From: Clostridia bacterium
GTDB taxonomy: Bacteria; Bacillota; Clostridia; Oscillospirales; Acutalibacteraceae
Direction: 5' to 3'
DNA length: 64,000 nt
Assembly: GCA_017625095.1 (NCBI GenBank)
Contig: JAGALQ010000027.1
Span: forward strand, 19,203-83,202
Shown: one piece after another, positions 1-8,969 of the stretch
How positions within the stretch are numbered: position 1 is the first letter of the stretch
Layout of the letters: each line of letters begins with the position of its first letter
Notes under the pieces: generated by a model
The model's database searches: none
What the model saw: the letters and a program-made list of their open reading frames with translations, nothing else
What the model was told of the DNA's origin: nothing
Position numbers and translations under genes: made by a program

Positions 1-1934
1 CCGTCAACTGTGGATGTGATGTCTGCCCACTGCTGTGTCGGCTCTTCTTCACCGTTGCAGGGGCGCTTGATGTAGCCGCAGGGGATTTCATAGGTTGAAA
101 TCTCGTTTGTGCCGCCGATATCGAAGGGCAGCTTGAGCATTGTGAACTGCTCGCTCCAGTTGGCTTTGCACTTGACTCTGATTACCTTCTTACCCTCTGT
201 CAGGCAGAATTCCTGTGTGAGAGTTGAGGTGTTGAATGTGTACTTTATTCTGACACTTGCACGAAGCGGACCCTGCTCAACAAGCTCAACGGACTGAACA
301 TCCATTGTGCCCTTGATATCGTGGAATCTGAAAACGTTGTGTGCCCATGTGTCAGTCTTGTGGTCGTCAATAACGGTGGGTACTGCAAGTGCACCGTTTG
401 CAGCATAATCAACGCCGCTTGCCTTATCAAGGAGCTTGGAAATACCGCCGCTTGTCTTGTCAAATTCAACACGTACAAGCTCGTTTTCCATAAATACGGT
501 GTCGCCGTCGCCACAGGTGAGAGCTGAAGTCTGCTCTTTTTCTTCGGCATCGAAGTAAAGCCAGTATGTGCTGTAACCCATAGCGGGAACCTTAGCCATA
601 AACAGTGTGTCAAGATGGCTGTCGTTTGAGCGTGAGGAGCGTACATTCTGGAACAGAACGTCGTTACCGTCGCTGTCTGTTACTCTTTCGCTGGGGTGAT
701 ATGTGCGTACGGGCATATCAATATCAAACGAAAGGGGATTGAACACAACGATAGGTCTGGGGAAATCCTGCCTTGCGCCGAGGTTGCGCACCTCTGTGCA
801 TACGGGGTCGGATACACCGTCAACCCATGTGTCAATCTGTCTTGCAATTTTTATAAGAGCAGTGTTGTAAATCTTGGATGCAACATCAAGAGCATAGCCG
901 CTGCTCTCCTTTACATCCTCGTATGCTTCCATAATGGAACATCCGCAAAGGATATCGTGGAACTGGTTGAAGCAGACGTTTTTCCATGCTGCTGCAAAAT
1001 CCTTCGTTGCAGGTGTTGCGCCTGCTGTAAGGGAAGCGATGGTGTTGAATTTTTCAGCTGCAGCAAGGCGGTTTTCGCATCTGCGGTTAAGCTGTTTTAC
1101 AAGTGAGGTTGCAGAGTAGCAGCCGCTTGCGTGGTGCTGAAGGTCGTCTGTCCATACGGGAATATCAAGAGGTGTGATGAGCATCTCTCTGAAATAATCG
1201 TCAGGATTTGAGAATTCAAGTTCGCAGAATTCTTCTTTCTTCATTTCTTCCATAAGGTATTCGATATCTCCTCTGGAAGGTCCGCCGCCGTGGTTACCGA
1301 TACCGTAGAAGAGCATCATGCCGTGACCGGTGCTCTCGGAAACCTCAGCATATTCGGCAATCTTTTTCTTGAGATGTTCGGGGCCGCTGTGTCCGTAGCC
1401 TTCGGGTATGTGATATGTGAGCACACGTGAGCCGTCGGGGCTCTCCCACCAGAAAGCGTTCTGCGGAATCTCGGCATTCTCGTGTTTGCCGGGGCGCATC
1501 ATAACGTATGCGCACATACCTCCCTGACGGAGAAGCTGAGGCATCATAGCGTTGTGACCGAATGAGTCAACGTTGTAGCCTGTTTTGCATATTGTGCCGA
1601 ATTTTTCGTAGTAATAAAGCTGGCTGTAAAGAGCCTGTCTTGCAAAGCTCTCACCGCTGGGCATATTGCAGTCGGGCTGTACCCACCAGCCGTTTACAAT
1701 GCACCAGCGACCTTCTTCAACTCTCTGCTGAATTTCCTTGAACATATCGGGGTCAAGCTCTTCGACCCACTGATAGTATGCTGCAGAGGAGCAGGTGAAA
1801 ACAAAATCGTCATATTCGTTAAGTCTGTCAAGTGCTGAGCGGAATGTCTGCATAACTTCGTTGCAGCCCTCCTGCCAACGCCACAGCCAGATGGGATCAA
1901 GGTGTGCGTTACCGATAAGATGTACTCTTGCCAT
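1..1934 (-). CDS. alpha-mannosidase, GH38 (C-terminus beyond window edge)
   Basis: About 644 codons are visible, starting at ATG 1934-1932 behind an AAGGAGG site, and the frame is still open at base 1, so the C-terminus is cut by the window. The N-terminus carries the GH38 zinc-site motif HLDP (H11, D13) and the nucleophile block GYNVDSFGHN (D123), followed by the helical bundle and the start of the beta-rich mannosidase C domain. GH38 enzymes are usually 850-1050 residues. No signal peptide is seen, so a cytoplasmic exo-alpha-mannosidase acting on imported oligomannosides is likely. It begins 13 bp after the stop of the 593-residue gene upstream and is almost certainly cotranscribed with it. 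Confidence 0.93.
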   Translation of the reverse strand, partial: MARVHLIGNAHLDPIWLWRWQEGCNEVMQTFRSALDRLNEYDDFVFTCSSAAYYQWVEELDPDMFKEIQQRVEEGRWCIVNGWWVQPDCNMPSGESFARQALYSQLYYYEKFGTICKTGYNVDSFGHNAMMPQLLRQGGMCAYVMMRPGKHENAEIPQNAFWWESPDGSRVLTYHIPEGYGHSGPEHLKKKIAEYAEVSESTGHGMMLFYGIGNHGGGPSRGDIEYLMEEMKKEEFCELEFSNPDDYFREMLITPLDIPVWTDDLQHHASGCYSATSLVKQLNRRCENRLAAAEKFNTIASLTAGATPATKDFAAAWKNVCFNQFHDILCGCSIMEAYEDVKESSGYALDVASKIYNTALIKIARQIDTWVDGVSDPVCTEVRNLGARQDFPRPIVVFNPLSFDIDMPVRTYHPSERVTDSDGNDVLFQNVRSSRSNDSHLDTLFMAKVPAMGYSTYWLYFDAEEKEQTSALTCGDGDTVFMENELVRVEFDKTSGGISKLLDKASGVDYAANGALAVPTVIDDHKTDTWAHNVFRFHDIKGTMDVQSVELVEQGPLRASVRIKYTFNTSTLTQEFCLTEGKKVIRVKCKANWSEQFTMLKLPFDIGGTNEISTYEIPCGYIKRPCNGEEEPTQQWADITSTVD

Positions 1935-1947
1935 TTCCTTCTCCTCC

Positions 1948-3729
1948 TTATTCCTCAATAAATCCGTAGTATGTGCCTATCCAGTAGGCAAATGTATAAA
2001 CGTAACAGCTTTCGACAACATAAACTCCGCCTGAATCCTCATCCTTGAATTCCCAGGGATTACGGTCGTACTTTGCAATAAAGTGCTCGTCGGGCTGCAG
2101 CTTGAATGATGTTTCGACATAGTCGTAGCACCAGCGGTGCTTTCTTGCAACGTCGTGTCTTGTATCAATTGTGATACCTGATGCAAGTCGGCTGACGTTA
2201 AATCTTTCAAACCATTTTGCATTCTGCTCAAGGTCAAGTCCCTCACAGCCTACGCTGAGTGCAAAGGGATATTCGTAGCCGGGGTTGTTTTCGCGGCATA
2301 CGGTGCCTCTCCATGTGTTGAATGCGCGTGAGTATATATCGAGCAGCTTCTCATCTTTTTCGAGGGTTGCAAGCATCCAGAATGATGAAACGGCAAGCAT
2401 ATTGTCACCGTACATAAGCTCTGCGGCAATATCGTTGCCCTCAAAGAGAGAGGTCTGGAAAGCTCTGTCATAGTGCTTGAGTGTCAGGTCTGCATAGCCC
2501 ATACCGATGAGCTTCTCATATTCATCCTGCCACTTCTGATCGCCTGTGATGTAGTATGTTGTTTTGAGGTAAGCCAGAAGCTCTGCGGAGTTAAGACAGG
2601 CATCCGTCCAACCCATAAAGGTGTTGAAGTAGTCGAGGTTCCACTTAGCCCAGGTTGTGGGTTTGCCGTCGCACTCAACAAGCTGATATCCGCCCTCGAC
2701 AATGTGTGTCATAAGCAGTGTTGCGGACTGCTTGATAAGCTCATCAAGGTCAGGATCTGCTTCTGCGAGGAACATATGCGCGAAAAGCATCTGCATAAAG
2801 TGAGCGGTTACCTCGTCGCTGCTTGTGTCACCCTTGTAAATCATACCCTCTTCGGTGTAACCTTCGTCAGTGAAAAGGTGACGCAGTCTTTCGGGAATCG
2901 GTGAGCTTGCATCAATTTCAAGGTTTGCAATGCCCTTTTTCTTTGAAAAAGAGGTTTCGATACAGGTTGCCTTATCGCCGCTGATTCTGTAGAAAAGTCC
3001 ATCATCCGGAACAGGCTCATCGTGTGCGAGATAGCTTCTTGAGGGGAAACCGTTGCCTCTTTTTGAAATATAAAGGAGAAGCAGGCAGGCTTCGCAGGTC
3101 TTTATGGCAAAATCGCGTGCTTCAATTGTTTCGGGTGCATCGTCACCGAGCTCACGTCTGAGTGTGGCGTAGCGGAAAAGCATACCTACAGAGAACCATG
3201 ATGTGAAACCGCCGTCGTTATCGCAGTGTCCGTAAGGTACTTTTGAGCTGAAATCTCTTGCGACCTTAAGCTCTTTCTGAGCCATCATACCTCTTCTGCT
3301 GACGGTATCAATTGATTCCTTAAGGAGCATTTCTGCCTTTTCTCTGGGAGAAACGGGCTTCATTTCAATATGAACAACACCTGTTTCGGTCTGCACCCAG
3401 ACACCTTTATCACCGTCACTGATGATTGATATTACGTTGTTGTCATAAAGATAACGGTTGGCTGTGAAGTGCATAGCCTTATCTTCATCTGCTTCTTCTG
3501 TCGGACACCAGCGTGTTACGCCGCCCTTTGAGCCGAGCCACATTGTGCCGTCGGCATTGACTGCGTGGCAGGTGTAATCCTTCTTGCGTGAGGGCAGGGG
3601 AATGCACACGGAAGAGAGGTCAGGCTTTACAGCCTCAGCCGTGAAAAGCTCTGCCGGTACTGCCGGGTCGTCTTTTTTGAAGAACGTGCAGAATCTGTTG
3701 AGTGTTGTGCGAAGTTTAATTGTTTTCAT
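1948..3729 (-). CDS. propeller-repeat plus helical-barrel protein, GH38 operon partner
   Basis: 593 residues, ATG preceded by AAGGAGGACAAG. Residues about 45-125 resemble two-component-regulator propeller (Reg_prop) repeats, with motifs such as DGTMWLGSKGGVTRW and DGDKGVWVQTETGV. From about 140 to the end the protein is helical and Trp/Tyr rich, with patterns typical of six-hairpin (alpha/alpha) glycosidases. I recognise no precise family. No signal peptide or membrane segment is evident. Its position 13 bp upstream of the GH38 mannosidase suggests a role in the same glycan pathway, perhaps as an unassigned glycosidase or lyase. Two or so propeller blades would not make a full propeller, so that part may be a remnant or an oligomerisation unit. 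Function unknown. Confidence 0.8.
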   Translation of the reverse strand: MKTIKLRTTLNRFCTFFKKDDPAVPAELFTAEAVKPDLSSVCIPLPSRKKDYTCHAVNADGTMWLGSKGGVTRWCPTEEADEDKAMHFTANRYLYDNNVISIISDGDKGVWVQTETGVVHIEMKPVSPREKAEMLLKESIDTVSRRGMMAQKELKVARDFSSKVPYGHCDNDGGFTSWFSVGMLFRYATLRRELGDDAPETIEARDFAIKTCEACLLLLYISKRGNGFPSRSYLAHDEPVPDDGLFYRISGDKATCIETSFSKKKGIANLEIDASSPIPERLRHLFTDEGYTEEGMIYKGDTSSDEVTAHFMQMLFAHMFLAEADPDLDELIKQSATLLMTHIVEGGYQLVECDGKPTTWAKWNLDYFNTFMGWTDACLNSAELLAYLKTTYYITGDQKWQDEYEKLIGMGYADLTLKHYDRAFQTSLFEGNDIAAELMYGDNMLAVSSFWMLATLEKDEKLLDIYSRAFNTWRGTVCRENNPGYEYPFALSVGCEGLDLEQNAKWFERFNVSRLASGITIDTRHDVARKHRWCYDYVETSFKLQPDEHFIAKYDRNPWEFKDEDSGGVYVVESCYVYTFAYWIGTYYGFIEE

Positions 3730-3748
3730 CTTGTCCTCCTTGGTTAAA

Positions 3749-3770
3749 GTGGCGGATTGCTCCCGTCACT
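3749..3770. repeat. short hairpin, mini-form of the 8970-9253 repeat
   Basis: AGTGGCGG and CCGTCACT form a stem (one mismatch) around ATTGCTC, upstream of the 593-residue gene. The right part, GATTGCTCCCGTCACTCTAA, recurs exactly at the right end of the longer repeat at 8970-9253, so this looks like an internally deleted copy. Confidence 0.6.
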
Positions 3771-3845
3771 CTAAGGTGAATTGTATTGACATTTATTTTA
3801 AATAATTTTAAAATCATTAATAGATGATAAGGAGTTGAAAATATT

Positions 3846-4352
3846 ATGAAAATTGAAAATAAAGCGCTCAGAGAAGCTTATGCTCTGCTTGAAAAAAACA
3901 CTCCGCTCGGAAAAACAGATTGCGGTCTTGTTTGTAATGCCGTCTGCTGTACCGATGAGTGCGGAGACAGTATGGAGCTTTTTCCTTATGAAAAAGAGCT
4001 TTTTAAGGGTACGGAAGGCTTTGATATAACAGACGGTGAAGTGCCGTTGCTCAGATGCTCAGGCAGATGTGAACGCTATAAGCGACCGCTTGCCTGCAGA
4101 ATCTATCCGCTGTTTCCGCTTGTTGATACGGATGAAGACGGCAACGAGCATATCCGCGTTATTTATGACCCTCGCGCAACTGCAGCCTGTCCGCTGTGTG
4201 CCAAGCGTACAAAGCTTGACCGACGCTTTGTGCGTGCCGTAAGACGTGCGGGCAAATACCTGCTTACCGACAGCGAATCGGCGGCATATCTGAAGAAAAC
4301 AAGTGACTACCTCAAAGAGCTTATAAAGCTTGAGGTAATGCTTAACGGTTAA
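3846..4352 (+). CDS. cysteine-cluster protein, YkgJ-like
   Basis: 168 residues with RBS AAGGAG upstream of ATG. Cysteines cluster as C..GLVCNAVCCTDEC near residues 26-39, then CSGRCERY, LACRIYP and CPLCAKR. This spacing resembles the YkgJ/UPF0153-type zinc- or iron-chelating proteins, which have a CxxxxCC core. There is no signal peptide or membrane segment, so a small cytosolic metal-binding protein is likely. It is a single gene, divergent from the mannosidase operon. The family assignment rests on the cysteine pattern only, and the biological role is unknown. Confidence 0.75.
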   Translation: MKIENKALREAYALLEKNTPLGKTDCGLVCNAVCCTDECGDSMELFPYEKELFKGTEGFDITDGEVPLLRCSGRCERYKRPLACRIYPLFPLVDTDEDGNEHIRVIYDPRATAACPLCAKRTKLDRRFVRAVRRAGKYLLTDSESAAYLKKTSDYLKELIKLEVMLNG

Positions 4353-4367
4353 TGGTATGTGTATGTA

Positions 4368-4397
4368 ACGGCAGCACAAGTGAAATTCAGCTGCCGT
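4368..4397. terminator. hairpin after the cysteine-cluster gene
   Basis: ACGGCAGC pairs with GCTGCCGT across a 14-nt loop just past the stop codon at 4352. The downstream tract is only moderately T-rich, so termination efficiency is uncertain. Confidence 0.5.
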
Positions 4398-4470
4398 AGT
4401 TTCCCATTATATATTATTTTTTACATTTTATAATATATTGCTATGATTTGCAAGGATTTTTACACAATAT

Positions 4471-5022
4471 TTATTCAAAAGGTTCAATTCCGCCGTCTAT
4501 GAGAGTTTCAAAGCATGCATCGCGTATCTGCGTTTCAAACCTTATGCCGTCAATATGCAGGTATCTTATGCGTGCATAGTCGTATTCTCTCAGCGGTCTG
4601 TCAAGATAATCGTCGGAGTGAGCGGCAATATAGATTTCACCGTCATCATCTTTTTTTGTCACAATCAGTGTGTGGTAGTATTCTCCGTTTTCGTTTCCGA
4701 GCTGAATCATATCACCGGGTTCGATTTCATCGGGTTGAACTTCGTGTGCGAAAGGTCCCTGCTCCTTGTTGTTTATCAGAAAATCATAAAAGAAGCTGAC
4801 ACCGCTCCACGAAGGAGTTCTGTCGTTTGAAGAAATATAATACCATCCGTATGTCGGCCGATAATTCATAACGCAGCCGCCTGCGAATAAGATCTGTGAA
4901 GCAAAATTTGTGCAATCACCGCCGATTCCGTTGAAGCTGAAGAAAAGGGGATTGCGGTCAAGTGCCCATCGCCTTGCATACCTGAGTGCGTTGGTGCGGT
5001 TATATTCTTTTGTCACAAGCAT
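4471..5022 (-). CDS. putative amidase (Amidase_6 family)
   Basis: 183 residues from ATG 5022, chosen because GGGAGG lies directly upstream; a longer frame to 5103 lacks such a site. The sequence shows the Amidase_6 pattern: YNRTNALRYARRWA at the N-terminus, GGDCTNFASQ with catalytic-type Cys37, and a His in YYHTLIV (about 117) within an NlpC/P60-like fold. Members often occur as domains in sporulation or cell-wall proteins. This copy has no signal peptide, which is unusual for a wall-acting enzyme, so it may act inside the cell or on imported peptides. It is divergent from the DUF554 gene. Confidence 0.85.
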   Translation of the reverse strand: MLVTKEYNRTNALRYARRWALDRNPLFFSFNGIGGDCTNFASQILFAGGCVMNYRPTYGWYYISSNDRTPSWSGVSFFYDFLINNKEQGPFAHEVQPDEIEPGDMIQLGNENGEYYHTLIVTKKDDDGEIYIAAHSDDYLDRPLREYDYARIRYLHIDGIRFETQIRDACFETLIDGGIEPFE

Positions 5023-5124
5023 AGTAAAACCTCCCTTTGCCATTTTATGAATAAAATTATTTTTAGTTCTTGTAACTTCTTTTTGGTAGTGGTATAATAC
5101 CACCTGTTTTGGAGGTGAGTGTTT

Positions 5125-5829
5125 ATGGAAACTTTACTTTCGCTGACAGGCTCGTTTATCAATGTTGCACTTGTGCTTGTCGGCAGCGGACTCGGTCTGC
5201 TCCTAAAAAAGGGTTTGCCTGAAAGAGTGAGCGATGCCGTTATGAAGGCTCTGGGTCTGTGTGTGCTCTTTATAGGAATTGACGGCTGTCTTGAAGGTGA
5301 AAACACACTTGTTGCCGTTATTTCAATGGCTGTCGGCACAATTATCGGCAGTGCGATTGATCTTGATAAGCATCTGAATAATTTTGCAGCTAAAATCGAG
5401 AAAAAATTCAGCAAAAAATCTGACGGAAAATCAAATTTTGCCCAAGGGTTTGTTGCGGCAACTCTGCTCTACTGTGTGGGCGCAATGGCTATTGTCGGCT
5501 CACTTGACAGCGGCATTTCGGGTGATTACAGTACACTTGCAACAAAGTCTGTCATCGACGGCGTTTCATCAATTGTTCTGGCTTCAACACTCGGCTTCGG
5601 TGTGCTGCTGAGCTGTGTGCCCGTGTTTGTTTATCAGGGCTCCATCACTCTTCTTGCAGGTGTTGTTGCGCCGTTTCTCAATGATTATACGGTCGGTGAG
5701 ATGACCTGCGTAGGCTCGCTGTTGATTGTTGCAATTGCCCTTAATATGATGAAAATTACCAATATCAAGGTAATGAACAGCTTGCCGGCAGTGTTTTTGC
5801 CTGTTCTGGTGTGTCAGTTTCTGAAATGA
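5125..5829 (+). CDS. DUF554 membrane protein (YdfK-like)
   Basis: 234 residues. ATG 5125 is preferred over GTG 5119 because GGAGG at 5111-5115 is correctly spaced only for the ATG. Six or seven hydrophobic segments and Gly-rich motifs (GSGLGLLLKK, GTIIGSAIDLDKHLN, YCVGAMAIVGSLDSGISGDY) identify the DUF554 family of integral membrane proteins, whose substrate is unknown. The length matches the family. It stands alone, with the two-gene lipoprotein locus starting from its own promoter downstream. Confidence 0.9.
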   Translation: METLLSLTGSFINVALVLVGSGLGLLLKKGLPERVSDAVMKALGLCVLFIGIDGCLEGENTLVAVISMAVGTIIGSAIDLDKHLNNFAAKIEKKFSKKSDGKSNFAQGFVAATLLYCVGAMAIVGSLDSGISGDYSTLATKSVIDGVSSIVLASTLGFGVLLSCVPVFVYQGSITLLAGVVAPFLNDYTVGEMTCVGSLLIVAIALNMMKITNIKVMNSLPAVFLPVLVCQFLK

Positions 5830-5865
5830 TTTTACGTAAAATACACGAATATTATAAAAATAAGG

Positions 5866-5895
5866 TTGACTAACGGCATCTTTTTTTGGTATAGT
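5866..5895 (+). promoter_or_regulatory. promoter of the lipoprotein pair
   Basis: TTGACT at 5866-5871 and TATAGT at 5890-5895 are separated by 18 bp. They lie about 58 bp upstream of the first lipoprotein start. Confidence 0.7.
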
Positions 5896-5952
5896 GTATC
5901 AGGAGACTTAAAGTCTACCCCAATAATAAAAAGAAATGAGAGGGAAATCCAG

Positions 5953-6810
5953 ATGAAAAAAGTGATTCTTTCACTTGTCGCAATTGTTCTTGCAGCTGCT
6001 ATGGTATTTTCATTTGCTGCATGCGGCGACAAAGAAGAACCTGAAACCACAGCTCCCGAAATAACTGATGCAGCAGAAGACGTCATTGTTGAGTCCGATG
6101 AGACAACAATTGCTGACGCAGAGGTTGCTACAGAAGAAACAACAGTTGAGGAAACAACGGTTGAAGAAACAACAGTCGAAGAGACAACAGCTGCTCCTAC
6201 AGCTAAGGCTGACATCATTGCTCTCTACAACGAGGCAACAAAGAATGCAGTTGATGCAAAGCCCGGTTTCAAGAAGACAGTTACAACTGAACTCAATGAC
6301 CTTAAAATGGGCGCACTTGCCAAGATAGATTTAGTCCGTGATACAGTCGGCGATTTCCTTGGTGAGGGAACAGAGACAATCTCCGCTGCAAAGGGCAAGA
6401 AGAGCGATGCTCTTAAGGCAAGCACACTTTCGGAGTCTGATGTTAAGGATGCAAAATGTGAGCTTTCTTCAGACGGTAAGTACTATGAAGTAACAATCAC
6501 TGTTAAGAACGAGAAAAACCCCCTTAAGGATAAGAGCTCTCTTAACAAGTTTACAAACGATTACAAGGACATCAACGAGATGAGAGCAGGTCTTGAGGAT
6601 GCAGGCGCTGCTGTTGAAACAATTGATATCACAGTTAAGTCCGCTACCGTTAAGGCAAAGATTGCTGCTGATACAAAGGAATTCAAATCTGTTGACTATG
6701 TAATCGATTCTGATGCTTACCTCACAAACGTTAAGTACACAATTGCTAAGGTTAAGGTTGTTACAGGTAACATCTACACAACAGTCAGCTATTCAGATTT
6801 CTCATATTAA
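5953..6810 (+). CDS. lipoprotein with VEETT repeats, paralog 1
   Basis: 285 residues from ATG 5953 (GAGAGGG upstream). Residues 1-23 form a type II signal peptide ending in the lipobox FAAC, so the mature protein is anchored at Cys. A low-complexity acidic linker follows, with VEETT repeated three times and many Thr residues. A globular region from about residue 85 to the end has no recognised fold. The C-terminal layout (KYYEVTITVKN...FTNDYKDINEM...Y) parallels the next gene, so the two are tandem duplicates. Function is unknown. The Thr/Glu linker suggests a surface domain held off the membrane, possibly O-glycosylated. Confidence 0.85.
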   Translation: MKKVILSLVAIVLAAAMVFSFAACGDKEEPETTAPEITDAAEDVIVESDETTIADAEVATEETTVEETTVEETTVEETTAAPTAKADIIALYNEATKNAVDAKPGFKKTVTTELNDLKMGALAKIDLVRDTVGDFLGEGTETISAAKGKKSDALKASTLSESDVKDAKCELSSDGKYYEVTITVKNEKNPLKDKSSLNKFTNDYKDINEMRAGLEDAGAAVETIDITVKSATVKAKIAADTKEFKSVDYVIDSDAYLTNVKYTIAKVKVVTGNIYTTVSYSDFSY

Positions 6811-6846
6811 TAGCAAATAATTTTAAAAACGAAAGGAAATAAAATT

Positions 6847-7701
6847 ATGAAAAAGTTATTAGCACTTCTCATGGCACTCGCACTTGTTTTCTCTCTTGCA
6901 GCTTGCGGCGGCAAGGAAGAACCCGAAACCACAACAGCTCCCGAAGTTACAGATGCAGTTGAAGACGTTGTTATCGAAGATGAAGAGACAACACTTGCAG
7001 ACGTAGAGGCTGTTACAGAAGAAACAACAGTTGAAGAAACAACAGTTGAAGAGACAACAGCTGCAGCTGAAATGACAGCTGAAGAGTTCGCAGAGTTCTT
7101 CAATGCTGAAACAGCAAAGATCGCAAAGAGCGGTAAGTACGCAGCAAACAGAGAGTGTAAGTACACAAAGAACATCGATGTCGGTGGCGCAACAGATACA
7201 CTTAACAGCATCATTCAGGGTATCGATAAGAACGCAAGCCTTGACTCTGTTGTCGGTGACTTCCTCGGTATCGGCACAAAGAAGGCTAATGTTCCCGCAG
7301 AAGATTTTGACGATGATTACAAGGTAAAGGCAGCTTCTCTCAAGGCTTCTGACCTTGGTTCATTCAAGGCTTCTGAAGGCAAGTACACATTCACACTTGC
7401 TAACGCTACAGATCCCAAGAAGACAGGCGCAACTCCCTTCTCAAGATTCACAAACGACTTCATCACACACGAAGAAGTAGTTGAAGGTATCGCAGGCTTC
7501 ACAACAGCTATCAAGGTTAACAGCACAACTGTCAACTACAAGGATATCAAGGTTGAGGTTACTGTTGAAGAAGGCAAGATCACAAACATCGAGTACTCAT
7601 ATGCATTCGACGCTAAGCTTGCCCTCAAGGCTCTTATCGTTAACATCACCGGTACAGGTGCAGCTACAACAAGCGCAACATTCTCAGACATCAAGTATTA
7701 A
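6847..7701 (+). CDS. lipoprotein with VEETT repeats, paralog 2
   Basis: 284 residues, ATG 36 bp after the previous stop, behind AAAGGAAAT. The signal peptide ends in LAAC at about residue 20. The same acidic Glu/Thr linker contains the VEETTVEETT repeat, and the C-terminal domain aligns by eye with paralog 1 (FTFTLAN...FSRFTNDFITHEEVVEGI...KVEVTVEEGKITNIEYSY). Codon choice is very uniform (AAG, GTT, ACA), consistent with high expression. It shares a transcript with paralog 1 and ends at a strong terminator. No function can be assigned. Confidence 0.85.
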   Translation: MKKLLALLMALALVFSLAACGGKEEPETTTAPEVTDAVEDVVIEDEETTLADVEAVTEETTVEETTVEETTAAAEMTAEEFAEFFNAETAKIAKSGKYAANRECKYTKNIDVGGATDTLNSIIQGIDKNASLDSVVGDFLGIGTKKANVPAEDFDDDYKVKAASLKASDLGSFKASEGKYTFTLANATDPKKTGATPFSRFTNDFITHEEVVEGIAGFTTAIKVNSTTVNYKDIKVEVTVEEGKITNIEYSYAFDAKLALKALIVNITGTGAATTSATFSDIKY

Positions 7702-7733
7702 TTAATACTGAGTTTAATACTGAATAACTATTG

Positions 7734-7765
7734 CCTCCGTACTGATTCAGTGCGGAGGTTTTTTT
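7734..7765 (+). terminator. intrinsic terminator of the lipoprotein operon
   Basis: An 11-bp stem begins CCTCCGTACTG and closes CAGTGCGGAGG with a 3-nt loop, directly followed by seven T. Confidence 0.9.
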
Positions 7766-7836
7766 ATGCTCGGTAAATTATAAAAAAACAAGCAGCCACC
7801 AATGGCGACTGCTTGAAAATTATATTCCGTTTAGTT

Positions 7837-8961
7837 TTATTTGTTTTTGCCTTTGAGCTTGGTTGCTGCAACCGCAACCGTGCCGACTGCGGCTGCACCC
7901 ATTGCAACTCTTGATGCAATTGTAAGTGCGATGCTCTGCTTGTCGTTAATCGTGCGCTTTATCGGTCCGAGGCAGGTGCATTTGAGACCGAAATCCTTGA
8001 ATTTGAATACCTTTGTTCTGACATTTCTCGGGTTATCCTCGAATATATCCACAACTCTTACGCTGCTCTGACAGCCGTCAGTGTAACATCTGAAGCCTGC
8101 AGTTTTGCACTGACCCATCATAATGCCGTCAACAATGCAGGTGAAGTCGTTGAGATGGTCGTGACCGAAGAATGCGGCAACAACGTCACCGGTTTTCTTC
8201 CAGCTTTCAAACTGACCCTCGTGATACTGCGGCACACATGGGTCTTCACCGACATATCCTGCAACGACCTTTTCGTTACCGACAAATCTCTTGTTGCTTC
8301 TGAAACCGTGTCCTTTTACCGACTGGTAAAATTCCCAGGGCTTAGCTTCTCTGAGTGCCTGACTTTCTTCTGCAACGGGGATGTGCTGGAACAGCACTGC
8401 AGGTACGGGTTCGCCGCCGTTTTGCTCTTTGAGCTCAGCGGCTTTGCGCTCATACCATTCAATCTGGTCTTTATGTACCCAATCGTAAATTGAAACATTT
8501 GCGCTGGGGCATACGTTGTTTGAATCTATAAACCAGAGGTTTGCAACGGTCTTGTCGCTGTCGCTTGCCTGAATGGTGAGGTTGTAGTTAAGGTTACCTG
8601 TGATTTCAGGGTCATCGTTGAAGCAGAGTGAGTGTGGATTTGTGAGCAGTGCGTTTACTACAGGGCCTTCGTCACGGTCGTGCTCGTGGTTGCCAAGCAC
8701 AGCGGCAAAGGGTATGCCGGCATCGGTAATCGGCTTGACGATTTTTGCGATCATTTCGTCGGGCATATCGTTACTGCAGTACATATCGCCCATAAATACT
8801 GCAAGGTCGGGCTTGAGCCTTTCTACCGCTGTCTTCATAAGCAGCTGCATATCGTTGAATTTTGCCTGATCATTCTCTGTATTAAATTCGTTTGATTCGT
8901 GCAGATCGCCGAAGCAGAGAACTCTGAATTTACCGTTGTTGAATTTAAGCTGTTTTTTCAT
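7837..8961 (-). CDS. metallophosphoesterase with C-terminal membrane anchor
   Basis: 374 residues, RBS AAGGAG. The calcineurin-like metal motifs occur in order: GDLHE (residues 18-22), MGDM (57-60), GNHEHD (90-95) and FFGHDHLND (about 265-272). There is no N-terminal signal peptide. The last 30 residues (IALTIASRVAMGAAAVGTVAVAA followed by KLKGKNK) form one hydrophobic segment with a basic tail, so it may be tail-anchored. The family hydrolyses phosphomono- or diesters using two metal ions; the substrate is not evident. It is the first of three phosphoesterases in 4.3 kb and has no cotranscribed partner. Confidence 0.88.
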   Translation of the reverse strand: MKKQLKFNNGKFRVLCFGDLHESNEFNTENDQAKFNDMQLLMKTAVERLKPDLAVFMGDMYCSNDMPDEMIAKIVKPITDAGIPFAAVLGNHEHDRDEGPVVNALLTNPHSLCFNDDPEITGNLNYNLTIQASDSDKTVANLWFIDSNNVCPSANVSIYDWVHKDQIEWYERKAAELKEQNGGEPVPAVLFQHIPVAEESQALREAKPWEFYQSVKGHGFRSNKRFVGNEKVVAGYVGEDPCVPQYHEGQFESWKKTGDVVAAFFGHDHLNDFTCIVDGIMMGQCKTAGFRCYTDGCQSSVRVVDIFEDNPRNVRTKVFKFKDFGLKCTCLGPIKRTINDKQSIALTIASRVAMGAAAVGTVAVAATKLKGKNK

Positions 8962-8969
8962 ATTATCTC

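Noticed and set aside
245-1119. Several short frames on both strands in the first 1.1 kb
   Set aside because: They overlap the uninterrupted GH38 frame with its catalytic motifs and have no ribosome sites.
6130-6190. Slippage-type tandem repeat as a separate mobile element
   Set aside because: The 15-bp units are in frame and encode VEETT in the lipoprotein linker, so they are part of the gene.
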